Shown: positions 1 to 7,659, counted from the stretch's first letter. The stretch is DNA of 34,435 bases from Victivallales bacterium (GCA_017554445.1 JAFZIJ010000075.1:1-34435); one strand, 5' to 3'. The notes: generated by a model from the letters alone, not told the origin. Numbers and translations are program-made.

Positions 1-2361
1 CAAGGCTCCAACGGCGCGGGCAACGACGGCGGCAAGGGAAATCCGTCGGCCATCGGAAACGCCAACTACGTAACGTCTTATGTATGGAAAAACGTCCTGC
101 AGAAGGATTCGCTACTGGACATTCTGCAGAAGTTCTTTAGCTTTGTAGAGAAGAAGAAACAGCTCATCTTCCCGCGCTACCACCAGTTGGATGTCGTACG
201 GAAATTGATCGCGGACGTGCAGGCCGTCGGCTCCGGGCGGAACTATCTTGTGCTGCACGGCGCGGGTTCGGGCAAGTCCAACAGCATCGCGTGGACGGCG
301 TACCGCCTGTCGGGCCTCCACGACGACGGCAACCGGCCGATTTTCAATTCCGTCATCGTCGTGACGGACCGCAAGGTTCTGGACAAGCAACTGCAGGACA
401 CAATCTACGGCTTCGAACACAAGGAGGGGCTTGTCAGGCTCATCGACGACAAGAAGACGTCGAAGGATCTGCGGGACGCGATCAACGACGGCATCCGCAT
501 CATTGTCACGACATTGCAGAAGTTTCCGATCATCTTCCAGGAGATCGACAAGAGCAAGAAGCGGAAATTCGCGTTGATCGTCGATGAAGCGCACAGCAGC
601 CAGACGGGCGACAGCGCGATGAAGCTGAAAATCGCGTTGGCGGACACGTCGGACGCGCTAAAGGAGTACGCCGAGCTCGAAGGGAAGTCCGAAGAGGAGA
701 TAGAGGACAGCGAAGACCGCATCGTGCGGGAGATGCTGAACCACGGGCAGCACGACAATCTCAGTTTCTTCGCCTTCACGGCGACACCTAAACAGCAGAC
801 GCTGAACCTATTCGGCGAAAAAGGGGCGGACGGGAAACCGCATCCGTTCCACACGTATTCCATGCGGCAGGCCATCGAGGAGGGCTTCATTCTGGACGTC
901 CTCCTGCACTACACGACGTATCGCAACTTCTACCGGCTGGCGAAGAGCATTCCGGACAATCCGGAGATGCCGACGACGCCCGCGATGAAGGCGGCCCGCC
1001 GTTTCGAGGAACTTCATCCGCACAACCTCCAGCAGAAGGCGCAGCTCATCGTGGAGACGTACCGCTCCATCACGCGGCCGGCCATCGGCGGAAAGGGCAA
1101 GATGATGGTCGTGACGGCGTCGCGGCTGGCCGCCGTCCGCTACTACCATGAAATCAAGCGGTATCTGGAAGTGATGAAGTATGACGAAATCGAAATACTC
1201 ATTGCGTTTTCGGGCTCGATCAAGGATCCTGACGATCCCGACGGAAAGGAATACACGGAAGGCGGCATGAACCGCGACCACAACGGCCAGGCGGTGAAGG
1301 AGAGCCAGACGAAAGAGGTGTTCCACGACGAAGGCAACATTCTAATCGTCGCGGAGAAATACCAGACGGGATTCGACGAGCCGCTCTTGCATACGATGGT
1401 GGTTGACAAGAAGTTGCGCGACGTGAAGGCGGTGCAGACGCTGAGCCGCCTGAACCGCATCTATCCGGGCAAGGAGGACACGTTCATTCTTGATTTCGTG
1501 AATATGCCGGAGGAGATCCGTGAGGCTTTCCAGCCGTACTATCAGGAGACCGTTCTGGAGGACGAGGTGGAGGTAAACCAGATATACGCTAAACAGAAGG
1601 AACTGCGTGGCTTCCATGTTTACAGCGACAATGACATCGCCGCCGTGTGCGCCATCTACAACGACCGCCGCGGCGCGGAGAAGACGCGGCAGGGCAAGAT
1701 TTCGAGCGCGCTGAAAACAGTCGTGGATATTTACAACTCATTGGATCCAAAGGAGCGTTCGCGTTTCCGCCGGACGATCCGTTCGTTTGTGAAATGGTAT
1801 CGCTATATCGCGCAGATCACGCGGATGTACGACCGACCGCTGCATGAAGAGTATCTTTTCAGTTCGTATCTTTCCAAACTGATTCCGGAGGATCCGGGCG
1901 TGAAGATCAATCTCGACGACATCCTGCGGCTGGAGTTCTACAAGCTTGAGCGGACGTTTGCAGGCGGTATCTCGTTGGAGCAGAAGCCTTCCGCGCTGCC
2001 CGCACCGGTCATCAAGCCGTCGTCGCCGAAGGCCGAAGAGAAGAAGAGCCTTCTCGACGAAGTGATTGCGGCGATCAACGATTTGTTCAAAGGCGACTTC
2101 ACGGAGGCGGACCGTGTGATCATCGGCGACTTGTATCAGCGGTTGGTGAAGGACGAGAAGCTCCGCAAGTTGGCGAAGACGTCGGACCTGCAGATTTTCC
2201 TGAACAATTTGTTCCCCGCGATTTTCCAGGAGACGGCCCAAAAGGCATACATGGAAAGCACAGAACGCTACACGCGGATTTTCGAAGACCAAGGGAAGTT
2301 CAACATGATCCGCGACGAACTGGCGAAGGTGATTTTGAGGGAGTTAAGAAATAAGAAATAG
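1..2361 (+). CDS. hsdR: Type I restriction enzyme R subunit (HsdR), 5'-truncated by window edge
   Basis: The frame is open from base 1 with no start in view, so the N-terminal nuclease domain lies upstream of the window. The visible 786 residues are the SF2 translocase motor and C-terminal helical region. A P-loop (GAGSGKS, about 256-276), a DEAH box (VDEAH, about 580-594) and the motif TATP (about 778-789) are in the order expected of HsdR. The Walker A loop starts with G instead of the usual T (TAGSGKT in most HsdR). In the family this subunit hydrolyses ATP to pull DNA past the HsdMS complex and then cuts it. An internal TTG at 187 opens the same frame but lies after conserved HsdR residues ([10 protein letters not shown]), so it is not the true start. 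hsdM and hsdS are not in the window and presumably lie to the left. The stop TAG at 2359-2361 is 14 bases before the next gene. Confidence 0.93.
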   Translation, partial: QGSNGAGNDGGKGNPSAIGNANYVTSYVWKNVLQKDSLLDILQKFFSFVEKKKQLIFPRYHQLDVVRKLIADVQAVGSGRNYLVLHGAGSGKSNSIAWTAYRLSGLHDDGNRPIFNSVIVVTDRKVLDKQLQDTIYGFEHKEGLVRLIDDKKTSKDLRDAINDGIRIIVTTLQKFPIIFQEIDKSKKRKFALIVDEAHSSQTGDSAMKLKIALADTSDALKEYAELEGKSEEEIEDSEDRIVREMLNHGQHDNLSFFAFTATPKQQTLNLFGEKGADGKPHPFHTYSMRQAIEEGFILDVLLHYTTYRNFYRLAKSIPDNPEMPTTPAMKAARRFEELHPHNLQQKAQLIVETYRSITRPAIGGKGKMMVVTASRLAAVRYYHEIKRYLEVMKYDEIEILIAFSGSIKDPDDPDGKEYTEGGMNRDHNGQAVKESQTKEVFHDEGNILIVAEKYQTGFDEPLLHTMVVDKKLRDVKAVQTLSRLNRIYPGKEDTFILDFVNMPEEIREAFQPYYQETVLEDEVEVNQIYAKQKELRGFHVYSDNDIAAVCAIYNDRRGAEKTRQGKISSALKTVVDIYNSLDPKERSRFRRTIRSFVKWYRYIAQITRMYDRPLHEEYLFSSYLSKLIPEDPGVKINLDDILRLEFYKLERTFAGGISLEQKPSALPAPVIKPSSPKAEEKKSLLDEVIAAINDLFKGDFTEADRVIIGDLYQRLVKDEKLRKLAKTSDLQIFLNNLFPAIFQETAQKAYMESTERYTRIFEDQGKFNMIRDELAKVILRELRNKK

Positions 2362-2375
2362 TAAGTTTTGTGGAT

Positions 2376-2807
2376 ATGCGAAAAACACCACATGAAGAAG
2401 AGGCTGAAAACGGACGGCATCACAATCGGGCCGATAAATCAACTATAAATGCCTTTGCGCGTAAATGGCGTGCGAAAGTATTGGCGTACAGCCGTGATAT
2501 AGAGCAAACCACATTCGCGGATGAATGTGTTGCCATGGGCTTCGAAATGGATGGGGGACAGTCATTTGCAAAAGCTTTTCCAGATATTGATTATCGTGAT
2601 GTCGATGGTTTTGAAAAAGTTGTTGTAGGAATAGATGATATATTCTTGCTGGGCACCGCAATCTTTACATACTGGCGTTGGTTCACTTATTGGAATGAAT
2701 ATGACGATATTTGCGGTGACGAGCCTAGAAAATGGTTTCTTTTGGCTTTTGATCGGTTGATTGAGATAACAACTGAAAATATTGAATGTACCGCCGTCGG
2801 CACATGA
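2376..2807 (+). CDS. Hypothetical protein downstream of hsdR
   Basis: This 143-residue acidic protein is one I do not recognise by name. It has a conserved-looking core (AFARKWRAKVLAYSRD, then FADECVAMGFEMDGG) and an aromatic-rich segment (IFTYWRWFTYWNEYDD) before a helical end. There is no signal peptide or clear membrane helix. I chose ATG 2376; a GTG at 2370 adds two residues and neither has a strong ribosome binding site. The gene begins 14 bases after the hsdR stop, so the two are probably cotranscribed. It is visibly more AT-rich than hsdR, which suggests a separate origin, possibly an accessory gene carried with the restriction locus. A hairpin at 2815-2848 follows the stop. Function unknown. 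Confidence 0.7.
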   Translation: MRKTPHEEEAENGRHHNRADKSTINAFARKWRAKVLAYSRDIEQTTFADECVAMGFEMDGGQSFAKAFPDIDYRDVDGFEKVVVGIDDIFLLGTAIFTYWRWFTYWNEYDDICGDEPRKWFLLAFDRLIEITTENIECTAVGT

Positions 2808-2814
2808 CATATTC

Positions 2815-2848
2815 GGCGTGGAGGTGACTTGCATCAGCCTCTCACGCC
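2815..2848 (+). terminator. Hairpin after the gene at 2376-2807
   Basis: Arms GGCGTGGAGG (2815-2824) and CCTCTCACGCC (2838-2848) pair with a one-base bulge and a 13-base loop, 7 bases after the stop codon. No T run follows, so it may be an mRNA 3' stabiliser or a weak terminator, not a classical intrinsic one. Confidence 0.4.
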
Positions 2849-2987
2849 GCTTTCACATCTTGCGTCTCATGCCAAGAATTTGTGCGTGAGACGAGAGGTT
2901 TCTGTTCCTACAGTGTGTTCAGTGGATAAATCACGAACATTCGTGTTCATTCATGGTTGATAATCAATAATTTGGACGTGCACGGGC

Positions 2988-3007
2988 AACGGCGGGACAC
3001 CGTCGTT
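2988..3007. repeat. GC-rich palindrome, related to the one at 19876-19900
   Basis: AACGGCGG and CCGTCGTT pair over 8 bases with one G-U, around the loop GACA. On the minus strand it begins at the TAA (3008-3006) of the probable gene tail. The core resembles the reverse complement of the hairpin at 19876-19900 (GACGGCGGGGACGCCGCC), which suggests an interspersed palindromic family. Confidence 0.45.
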
Positions 3008-3071
3008 ACTTCGCGTGGTATTTCACGGCGTTCAGGTAGCAGACTGTATCGGTGCTGCCGTTGGCGGCGCT
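3006..3071 (-). pseudogene. Possible 3' remnant of a lost gene
   Basis: On the minus strand this reads SAANGSTDTVCYLNAVKYHAK followed by TAA, with codon choice like the real genes. A GC-rich hairpin starts at the stop, the same arrangement seen at the ends of intact genes here. Upstream (higher coordinates) it runs straight into the heptamer array and the end of the PHP gene, so there is no room for an intact gene. I read it as the tail of a gene whose body was deleted. I could not name the parent family. A chance open frame is the alternative. Confidence 0.3.
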
Positions 3072-3125
3072 TATGGCTGATGCCCAATGGCTTATGGATA
3101 AGTGCTTTAGGCTTTTTCTTTTAGC
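3071..3125 (-). repeat. Array of degenerate heptamers (GCYNTAA type)
   Basis: In 7-base phase on the plus strand the units are TTATGGC, TGATGCC, CAATGGC, TTATGGA, TAAGTGC and TTTAGGC, then a 6-base unit, then TTTTAGC. Read on the minus strand they become GCCATAA-like words downstream of the PHP gene. The same words make up the arrays at 7883-7933 and 9123-9157. Confidence 0.75.
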
Positions 3126-3142
3126 TCCGCGTAAGCGGCAGC
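3124..3142 (-). terminator. Stop-proximal hairpin of the PHP gene
   Basis: CCGC-GTAA-GCGG (3127-3138) is flanked by GCT/AGC that can extend the stem with a bulge. It lies immediately after the stop at 3143-3145. On the minus strand it reads CCGCTTACGCGGAGCTAAAAG, nearly the same as the sequence after mfd (CCGCTTCGCGGAGCTAAAAG, 23201-23220). Confidence 0.45.
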
Positions 3143-4021
3143 TTATGCCCCGTGGTGGAGTTCGACGCGTTCGAGCAGTTCGTCGAGCCATTTGTCTTCG
3201 CCGCAGTGGCGGGCGAATTTTTCGTAGTTCGGCGTATGCATGTCCGTGCCGCCGGACGACAGCAGCTTATGCTTCACGCAGTATTCGCGGTAGAACGGCG
3301 TGATTTCTTCGGGGAAGCACGACTGCGAGCATTCGATGCCGTCGAGCTGGAAGAGTTCACAGAGGGCGTCCATGCGGTTCACGTCGTTGATATGGAAATA
3401 ATGGTAGGGATGGGCGATGATGACGATGCCGCCCGCGCGTTTCACAATCGGAATCACGTAGTCGTATTCCGGATAGTGGGGGACATCGACATACTGCTTC
3501 GTCAGTTCTTTGTAACCTTCCTTATCCTTGCAGAAACCGCGCTGGATGCAGGTTTCGACCATTGTTCCATGGCGGACATGGGTGTTGCCTTGCTTATCGA
3601 TAATGCGTTGCGGACGATAGCTTTGCAGGACTTTCATGCGTTCCGCGTCGTCGAAATCGAATCCAAGGCGGACGAGATTGGCGGAAATGGCCGTGCCGTA
3701 GGCGACCTGCCATGCACGGTAGGTCTTGAACAGATCGACAAGTTCACCTGTTTCCTGGCAGGGGAGGTTGAGGCAGACGAGATCGAACGTGCCCATGGGG
3801 GAGTGGACGGTCAGTTCCGCGCCCGCGACGAACGGGACGTCGGGATATTTTTTCGCGCATTCGAGCATGTCGCCGTAACCGTCCATCGTATGGTGGTCGG
3901 TGAGGGCGAACGCACGCAACTTCCTTTCTCGAGCGAATTTAAAGTATTCTTCGACAGGCGTCAGGGCGTCATAGCTCCACTGGCTGTGGAGGTGCAGTTC
4001 GAACGTTGCGTATTCGGGCAT
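3143..4021 (-). CDS. PHP-domain phosphoesterase
   Basis: This 292-residue protein has the four PHP metal-binding motifs in order: H10-x-H12 (ELHLHS), T41-D42-H43, E69 (AGAEL), AHPYH, and the last motif GTD260-M-H262. PHP proteins are metal-dependent phosphoesterases. Short stand-alone forms include histidinol phosphatase and the 3',5'-nucleotide or RNase AM (YciV) group. It is longer than a minimal PHP domain, with an insert between motifs 3 and 4 (about residues 95-190), so the substrate cannot be assigned. I chose the ATG at 4021 because AGGGA lies about 8 bases upstream; 17 further in-frame codons upstream look non-coding. No signal peptide, so cytoplasmic. It is transcribed away from the phosphoesterase at 4264. 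The stop is followed by a small hairpin and a heptamer array. Confidence 0.88.
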   Translation of the reverse strand: MPEYATFELHLHSQWSYDALTPVEEYFKFARERKLRAFALTDHHTMDGYGDMLECAKKYPDVPFVAGAELTVHSPMGTFDLVCLNLPCQETGELVDLFKTYRAWQVAYGTAISANLVRLGFDFDDAERMKVLQSYRPQRIIDKQGNTHVRHGTMVETCIQRGFCKDKEGYKELTKQYVDVPHYPEYDYVIPIVKRAGGIVIIAHPYHYFHINDVNRMDALCELFQLDGIECSQSCFPEEITPFYREYCVKHKLLSSGGTDMHTPNYEKFARHCGEDKWLDELLERVELHHGA

Positions 4022-4140
4022 GGTGATTTCCCTTTTTGTTGGTGTTTTGGGGCGAAAAAACTGGAAAACCATACAGTAATGTCATAAATTAACAGTTCAA
4101 GCGTTTTTTACATTGAAAACATGAATACACTGATGTTTCA

Positions 4141-4240
4141 TTCTGGAAGTTCTGGAGAGTAACGACAAAACGGAAAACGTTGTTTTGGAGGATAAAAGCG
4201 AAAGATTCCAGTATATCCAGAATATCCAGTATCTCCAGAA
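4141..4240. repeat. Inverted 9-mer repeat element, copy 1
   Basis: The left arm is TTCTGGAAG-TTCTGGAGA (4141-4158), two 9-base units. The right arm (4208-4240) has units CCAGTATAT, CCAGAATAT, CCAGTATCT and CCAGAA. The arms are reverse complements in their CCAGAA core and are separated by about 50 bases of unrelated sequence. The element ends 23 bases before the ATG at 4264. A second copy is at 31114-31210. Confidence 0.8.
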
Positions 4241-4263
4241 CCATAAACTCTCATTGGGAAAAC

Positions 4264-5109
4264 ATGAAATTCATCTTCATTACGGATACGCATTATGGGG
4301 GGCCGGATGATCAAGGCTATCGACAACAGCCGCGATACAATTGCCATGCGGAGGAACTGCTTGACAAACTGTCGGACTTCATTCGGCAGGAGGACGTATC
4401 ATTTGTCGTTCATGGGGGGGATCTTGCGGATTGGGGGAATCGCAAAAACATGCGTCTGGCGGGGCAGCTGATGAAGCGATTGCCGTGTCGTGTCTATCTG
4501 TCGTTGGGCAACCATGATCTGACGGAGGACGATTCCGTCGCCGCGTGGTTGGAAGAAACTCCGCAATTGTTTCCCGACGGTGCCATCGATTACACGATCA
4601 TCGAAAACGGCTTGCGGATTGACGTGTTGTGCTCGAACTGGGGACCGCGACCGGCCTTCTGGAATATCAAAGAGCCACAACTGGCGTGGTTTACGGACGA
4701 ACAGAAGTCGAGGCTTTTCGACGGGCCGCAGGATATGCCGCGAATCATCGTGAGCCATTCGCAACCATGCGGTCTGCCGCCCGCCCAGACGGGATTGGAT
4801 CATGATCTGCATGCGCCGCATGAACCGTTCCAACAATATGTTCGCGAAACATGCGAATCGCTGAAGCCGTTGGCATGGCTGGGAGGCCACAACCACATGA
4901 CGATACGACGACGTTTGAATGAAACGCAGTTGGTGACTGCGCCTGCGTTCAGCGAGGCACCATTCGAAGCGAAGTTGTTCGAATTCAGCGACGGGAAGCT
5001 GTCGATGAAGACGATTGTTTTCGGTGGTAGCGTGGGATTCCAGTGGAGGTATGATTTCGACAAGACGCATGTGCAGGGGAGGGCATGTGACAGAGTTTTC
5101 AATTCATAA
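4264..5109 (+). CDS. Calcineurin-like metallophosphoesterase
   Basis: 281 residues with the full dimetal phosphoesterase signature: D8-x-H10 (ITDTHYG), GGD53, GNHD (83-85), H165 (VSHSQP) and GGHNH (207-211). Family members hydrolyse phosphomono- or diesters using two metal ions; the substrate cannot be read from sequence. There is no signal peptide, so it is probably cytoplasmic. I chose ATG 4264 because the protein then starts at the first beta strand (MKFIFITDTH). The frame is open to 4180, but those codons translate the 9-mer repeat. Only a poor Shine-Dalgarno (TGGGAA) precedes the start. The stop TAA (5107-5109) lies inside the heptamer array that begins at 5101, so the last residues (NS) are encoded by repeat DNA. 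Confidence 0.9.
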   Translation: MKFIFITDTHYGGPDDQGYRQQPRYNCHAEELLDKLSDFIRQEDVSFVVHGGDLADWGNRKNMRLAGQLMKRLPCRVYLSLGNHDLTEDDSVAAWLEETPQLFPDGAIDYTIIENGLRIDVLCSNWGPRPAFWNIKEPQLAWFTDEQKSRLFDGPQDMPRIIVSHSQPCGLPPAQTGLDHDLHAPHEPFQQYVRETCESLKPLAWLGGHNHMTIRRRLNETQLVTAPAFSEAPFEAKLFEFSDGKLSMKTIVFGGSVGFQWRYDFDKTHVQGRACDRVFNS

Positions 5110-5121
5110 TGCATAATTATT
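5101..5121 (+). repeat. Heptamer array overlapping a stop codon (AATNNNN type)
   Basis: Three in-phase units: AATTCAT, AATGCAT, AATTATT. The junction of units 1 and 2 forms the TAA stop of the phosphoesterase gene. Confidence 0.65.
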
Positions 5122-5156
5122 GCAAGGCAGGAGCTTATGGTTGGTTTATCCTTCAT

Positions 5157-5190
5157 TGTCGCTACGCGACACCTTCCCCTGTGCTGGAGG
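5157..5190. repeat. Two small palindromes of an intergenic repeat
   Basis: TGTCGC-TAC-GCGACA (5157-5171) is a perfect 6-base stem. It is followed by CCTTCCCC...GGAGG (5172-5190), a second imperfect stem. A diverged version with the same order (GTCGCG, then CCTCTCCCGGAGGG) occurs at about 5727-5754. Confidence 0.5.
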
Positions 5191-5197
5191 ATTTTTC

Positions 5198-5232
5198 AAT
5201 TGTAAATCATAAATTGTTAATTGTTAATTATA
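5198..5232 (+). repeat. Heptamer array (AATTGTT type)
   Basis: Five in-phase units: AATTGTA, AATCATA, AATTGTT, AATTGTT, AATTATA. It ends about 20 bases before the lipoprotein start at 5253. The last three units match an array at 26743-26770. Confidence 0.75.
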
Positions 5233-5252
5233 TAATATAAAAGGTTATGGGA

Positions 5253-5690
5253 ATGAAGACGATCATTGTATGTTGCATGTTGGTGGCGGTTATGGGATTG
5301 CTGTGCGGATGTCATGTATGGAGGGGGAAGAAAAAAACTCAGGAGGAGCCAGTTGCAAAAGAGCCGTCTTTGCCGTCGGCGATGTTAGGGCGAGTTAAGG
5401 AATTTCAGGTCAAAATGTCTGAGGAATTCGTCATCCTTGCGGAGGGCAATATCACGACGGGATTTTCGTGGTTTTATTGCGGAAAGGACACGGTGGATGG
5501 CGTTGAACTGAAGAAGAACGACTATGTGACGGAGGAAAAAAGCCGCATCGTTTCCGGTGCGCCAGGCATTTTCCGTTTCTATTTTGAAGCGAAGAAGGCT
5601 GGCCGCTATGAGTTGAAATTCGAAAACAAGCGTCCATGGGAGAAAGACGTGGAGCCTATGGTGGATAAGATAATGATTGTGGTGGAATAG
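5253..5690 (+). CDS. Chagasin-type (I42) protease-inhibitor lipoprotein
   Basis: 145 residues with a lipoprotein signal (hydrophobic stretch, then L-C-G-C with lipidated C20). The mature part carries the three loops that define the I42 inhibitor fold: N66-ITTGFSW (usually NPTTGY), G102-APG (usually GxGG) and R127-P-W. In chagasin these loops plug the active site of papain-like cysteine proteases. The likely role is to protect the cell, or host-exposed enzymes, from cysteine proteases at the envelope. The proline of NPTTG is replaced by isoleucine. ATG 5253 is preferred because AAAAGG lies 8 bases upstream; ATG 5247 would add two residues. It appears monocistronic, with a heptamer array before it and a terminator-like hairpin after it. 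Confidence 0.82.
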   Translation: MKTIIVCCMLVAVMGLLCGCHVWRGKKKTQEEPVAKEPSLPSAMLGRVKEFQVKMSEEFVILAEGNITTGFSWFYCGKDTVDGVELKKNDYVTEEKSRIVSGAPGIFRFYFEAKKAGRYELKFENKRPWEKDVEPMVDKIMIVVE

Positions 5691-5737
5691 TATTGCCAGA
5701 AGGCAAGACTTATCCCTCTCCGCCGCTGTCGCGTCAC

Positions 5738-5761
5738 CTCTCCCGGAGGGCGAGACTTTTT
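5738..5761 (+). terminator. Intrinsic terminator of the I42 lipoprotein gene
   Basis: CTCTCCC (5738-5744) pairs with GGGCGAG (5748-5754), one mismatch, tight loop, followed by TTTTT at 5757-5761. It lies 47 bases after the stop. Confidence 0.6.
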
Positions 5762-5767
5762 GGGGAT

Positions 5768-5810
5768 AAAAAAACAGGCGTGAGCATAAAATGTTATGTT
5801 CACGCCTGTT
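5768..5810 (-). terminator. Intrinsic terminator of the tRNA-Tyr pair
   Basis: A long stem: AACAGGCGTGAGCATAA (5773-5789) pairs with TTATGTTCACGCCTGTT (5794-5810), with one G-U, around the loop AATG. On the minus strand it is followed by seven T (complement of 5768-5774). It sits 8 bases past the 3' end of the first tRNA, so it serves the leftward tRNA transcript. Confidence 0.9.
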
Positions 5811-5817
5811 GTATAAA

Positions 5818-5902
5818 TGGTGGTAGGGCTTGGATTCGAACCAAGGAAAGCATGGCTAGCAGATTTACAGTCTGCCCTCGTTGACCACTTGAGTACCCTA
5901 CC
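5818..5902 (-). tRNA. tRNA-Tyr (anticodon GTA), copy proximal to the terminator
   Basis: An 85-nt gene with encoded CCA (5818-5820). The acceptor stem is GGTAGGG/CCCTACC. The anticodon arm has the loop CTGTAAA, giving GTA. There is a long variable arm (class II) and a T arm of CTTGG-TTCGAAT-CCAAG. The sequence is identical to the copy at 5913-5997. Confidence 0.95.
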
Positions 5903-5912
5903 AAAATAAAAA

Positions 5913-5997
5913 TGGTGGTAGGGCTTGGATTCGAACCAAGGAAAGCATGGCTAGCAGATTTACAGTCTGCCCTCGTTGACCACTTGAGTACCCTACC
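5913..5997 (-). tRNA. tRNA-Tyr (anticodon GTA), upstream copy
   Basis: Identical over 85 nt to 5818-5902, including the CCA end. The two genes are separated by only 10 bases (5903-5912, all A and T), so they are cotranscribed leftward and processed from one precursor. A recent tandem duplication, or gene conversion between copies, explains the identity. Confidence 0.95.
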
Positions 5998-6018
5998 ATC
6001 GGGTTGGTAACTATCTAT

Positions 6019-6046
6019 AAGTTAGCGCGGCAACGCGATTCTTCAA
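6019..6046 (-). promoter_or_regulatory. Candidate promoter of the tRNA-Tyr pair
   Basis: On the minus strand TTGAAG (6046-6041) is followed after 16 bases by TAACTT (6024-6019), about 20 bases before the tRNA 5' end. The -10 is a weak match. TATAGA overlaps nearby. Confidence 0.3.
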
Positions 6047-6090
6047 GCCGACATGAGTATTTTTTTGCGAAAATGGTATATTATGGGCAA

Positions 6091-6120
6091 GCTTAAAGCT
6101 AAAAGCTGAAAGCTGAAAGC
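6091..6120 (+). repeat. Heptamer array (GCTGAAA type)
   Basis: Four in-phase units: GCTTAAA, GCTAAAA, GCTGAAA, GCTGAAA, plus GC. It lies between the tRNA promoter region and the isomerase gene at 6202. The first two words are the same as at 23213-23226. Confidence 0.75.
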
Positions 6121-6201
6121 AAATACAGCTGCTTAGCTGAACAGAATGTTACTTAATAAATTAATGAATAATAAACATATAAATTCATTAGGAGGGTGAT
6201 C

Positions 6202-7659
6202 ATGAAAGTCCCACGCAGAAAGCCGCTGAATGCCCGCATCGGCATCATGAGCATTGGGCTGGACACATATTGGAGGCAGTTCGACGGACTGCTGGACGAA
6301 CTGCTGTCGAAGACGGAAGTCTTCAAGAAGAAAGTCACGGCGTTGAGCGCGGAAGTCGTGGATTTCGGCATGATCGACAATTCACAGAAAGCGTACGCCG
6401 CGTTGCCCAAGATACTTGCGTCGGATCTGGATCTGCTGTTCGTCGATATGGTGACATATGGAACGAGCGGAACGTTTGGCATCATCGTGAAGTCGGTTTC
6501 GTGTCCAGTCGTGTTGGTGGCGTTGCAGCCGATGGCGGCGATGGACTACGCGCATGGCACGACGTACATGCAACTGTGCAACGATGATTTGTGCTCCGTG
6601 CCCGAATTCACAGGCGTCGCGATGCGGTTGGGGCGGCCTGTGCCGCCTGTCATCATCGGCCAATTGGAAGGCGACGCCGTGGCGGATGAGGAAATCGCTG
6701 AATGGGTGTCCGTTGCACATGTGCGGCATGACTTGCGCAAGGCGCGGCTTGGCCTGATGGGCCATGTGTTGGACACGATGCTGGACATGCAGGCTGATCC
6801 GACGGCGGTGACGGCGGCTTTCGGTGCGCATGTCGTTCCATGCGAAGCAGATGAAATCATGCGCCATTTCAGGCCGTTGACAAGCGGCGACACAGACGTC
6901 GTTGCGATGAAACGCCGCATATTGGAATTTTTCGACACGCCGGATCCTGTTTCCGATCCGTTGACGACGAAGCTGACGGATGCGGATCTTGATGTGGCGG
7001 CGCGGGCCGCCGTGGCGCTCGAACGATTTGTGGAAGCCAAACAATTGGACGGCTTTGCGTATTATTACGAAGCGGAGGCAGGCAGCGACATGCGGACGTT
7101 GGTGACGAATTTCATCGTCGGCAATTCACTATTGACGGGAGCGGGCTTCCCGATGTGCGGCGAATTCGACATCAAGACATGCATTGCGATGTTCATCATG
7201 GACCGACTGGACATCGGCGGCAGTTTCGCGGAGTTCCATCCCATTGATTTCGTGAGAGATTCGGTGTTGGTCGGCCATGACGGGCCGCACCATGTGAACA
7301 TTGCGGACCGCCGTCCCGTCATCCGCAGTCTGAAGAAATACCACGGCAAGCCTGGAATGGGAGCAGGCGTTGAGTTCAACATCCAGACGGGGCCTATCAC
7401 TCTGTTGAGCATCGGTGTGACGGCGAACGGCAAATTCAAGATGGTGATCGCCGAAGGCGAATCGATGCCCGGGCCGATTCCGCCGACGGGCAATACGAAC
7501 ACGCATGGCAAGTTCCAGCCGGACGTGCGGACATTTTTGAAACGGTGGGTGGCGGAAGGCCCGACGCATCATTTCGCGTTAGGCGTCGGCCATCATGCCG
7601 CGACGATAGCGAAAGTCGCGGAATCATTTGGCGTGGAATACGCGATTATTAGTGGTTAG
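6202..7659 (+). CDS. L-arabinose/L-fucose isomerase-family protein (AraA-like)
   Basis: 485 residues. Family members interconvert aldoses and ketoses with a bound Mn2+. Glutamate and histidine ligand regions recognisable from AraA are present: a YYYEAEAGSD segment, E321 in CGEFDIKT, the VLVGHDGPHHV stretch (compare GSHMLEV of AraA) and H456-H457 in GPTHHFALG. It is diverged from true AraA, so the sugar could be arabinose, fucose or another pentose or deoxyhexose. No signal peptide; cytoplasmic. ATG 6202 is chosen because a perfect AGGAGG lies 6 bases upstream (6190-6195); an in-frame GTG at 6196 directly abuts that site. The stop TAG (7657-7659) is formed by the second unit of the TTAGTGG array, so the last residues (ISG) come from repeat DNA. 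Confidence 0.8.
   Translation: MKVPRRKPLNARIGIMSIGLDTYWRQFDGLLDELLSKTEVFKKKVTALSAEVVDFGMIDNSQKAYAALPKILASDLDLLFVDMVTYGTSGTFGIIVKSVSCPVVLVALQPMAAMDYAHGTTYMQLCNDDLCSVPEFTGVAMRLGRPVPPVIIGQLEGDAVADEEIAEWVSVAHVRHDLRKARLGLMGHVLDTMLDMQADPTAVTAAFGAHVVPCEADEIMRHFRPLTSGDTDVVAMKRRILEFFDTPDPVSDPLTTKLTDADLDVAARAAVALERFVEAKQLDGFAYYYEAEAGSDMRTLVTNFIVGNSLLTGAGFPMCGEFDIKTCIAMFIMDRLDIGGSFAEFHPIDFVRDSVLVGHDGPHHVNIADRRPVIRSLKKYHGKPGMGAGVEFNIQTGPITLLSIGVTANGKFKMVIAEGESMPGPIPPTGNTNTHGKFQPDVRTFLKRWVAEGPTHHFALGVGHHAATIAKVAESFGVEYAIISG

Larger units (their letters stand above)
2808..3142. other. 335-base gene-poor stretch with several inverted repeats
   Basis: I see no intact gene here. From left to right it holds a hairpin at 2815-2848 (arms GGCGTGGAGG and CCTCTCACGCC), an inverted repeat at 2863-2893 (CGTCTCA / TGAGACG, 17-base loop), a near-perfect palindrome at 2932-2945 (CACGAA-CA-TTCGTG), a stem at 2988-3007, a probable gene tail on the minus strand (3006-3071) and a heptamer array (3071-3125). 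Confidence 0.6.

Noticed and set aside
2932..2945. Operator-like palindrome CACGAACATTCGTG
   Set aside because: No promoter boxes or start codon at a useful distance, so no regulatory role can be supported.
3152..4087. A 311-codon open frame antisense to the PHP gene
   Set aside because: The minus strand encodes all PHP motifs; the plus-strand frame is a shadow.
4180..4263. N-terminal extension of the phosphoesterase
   Set aside because: The extra residues (SSISRISSISR) are translated 9-mer repeat and precede a normal beta-strand start.
5693..5884. Small plus-strand gene covering the terminators and tRNA
   Set aside because: It overlaps a terminator pair and the tRNA-Tyr gene on the other strand and has no ribosome binding site.
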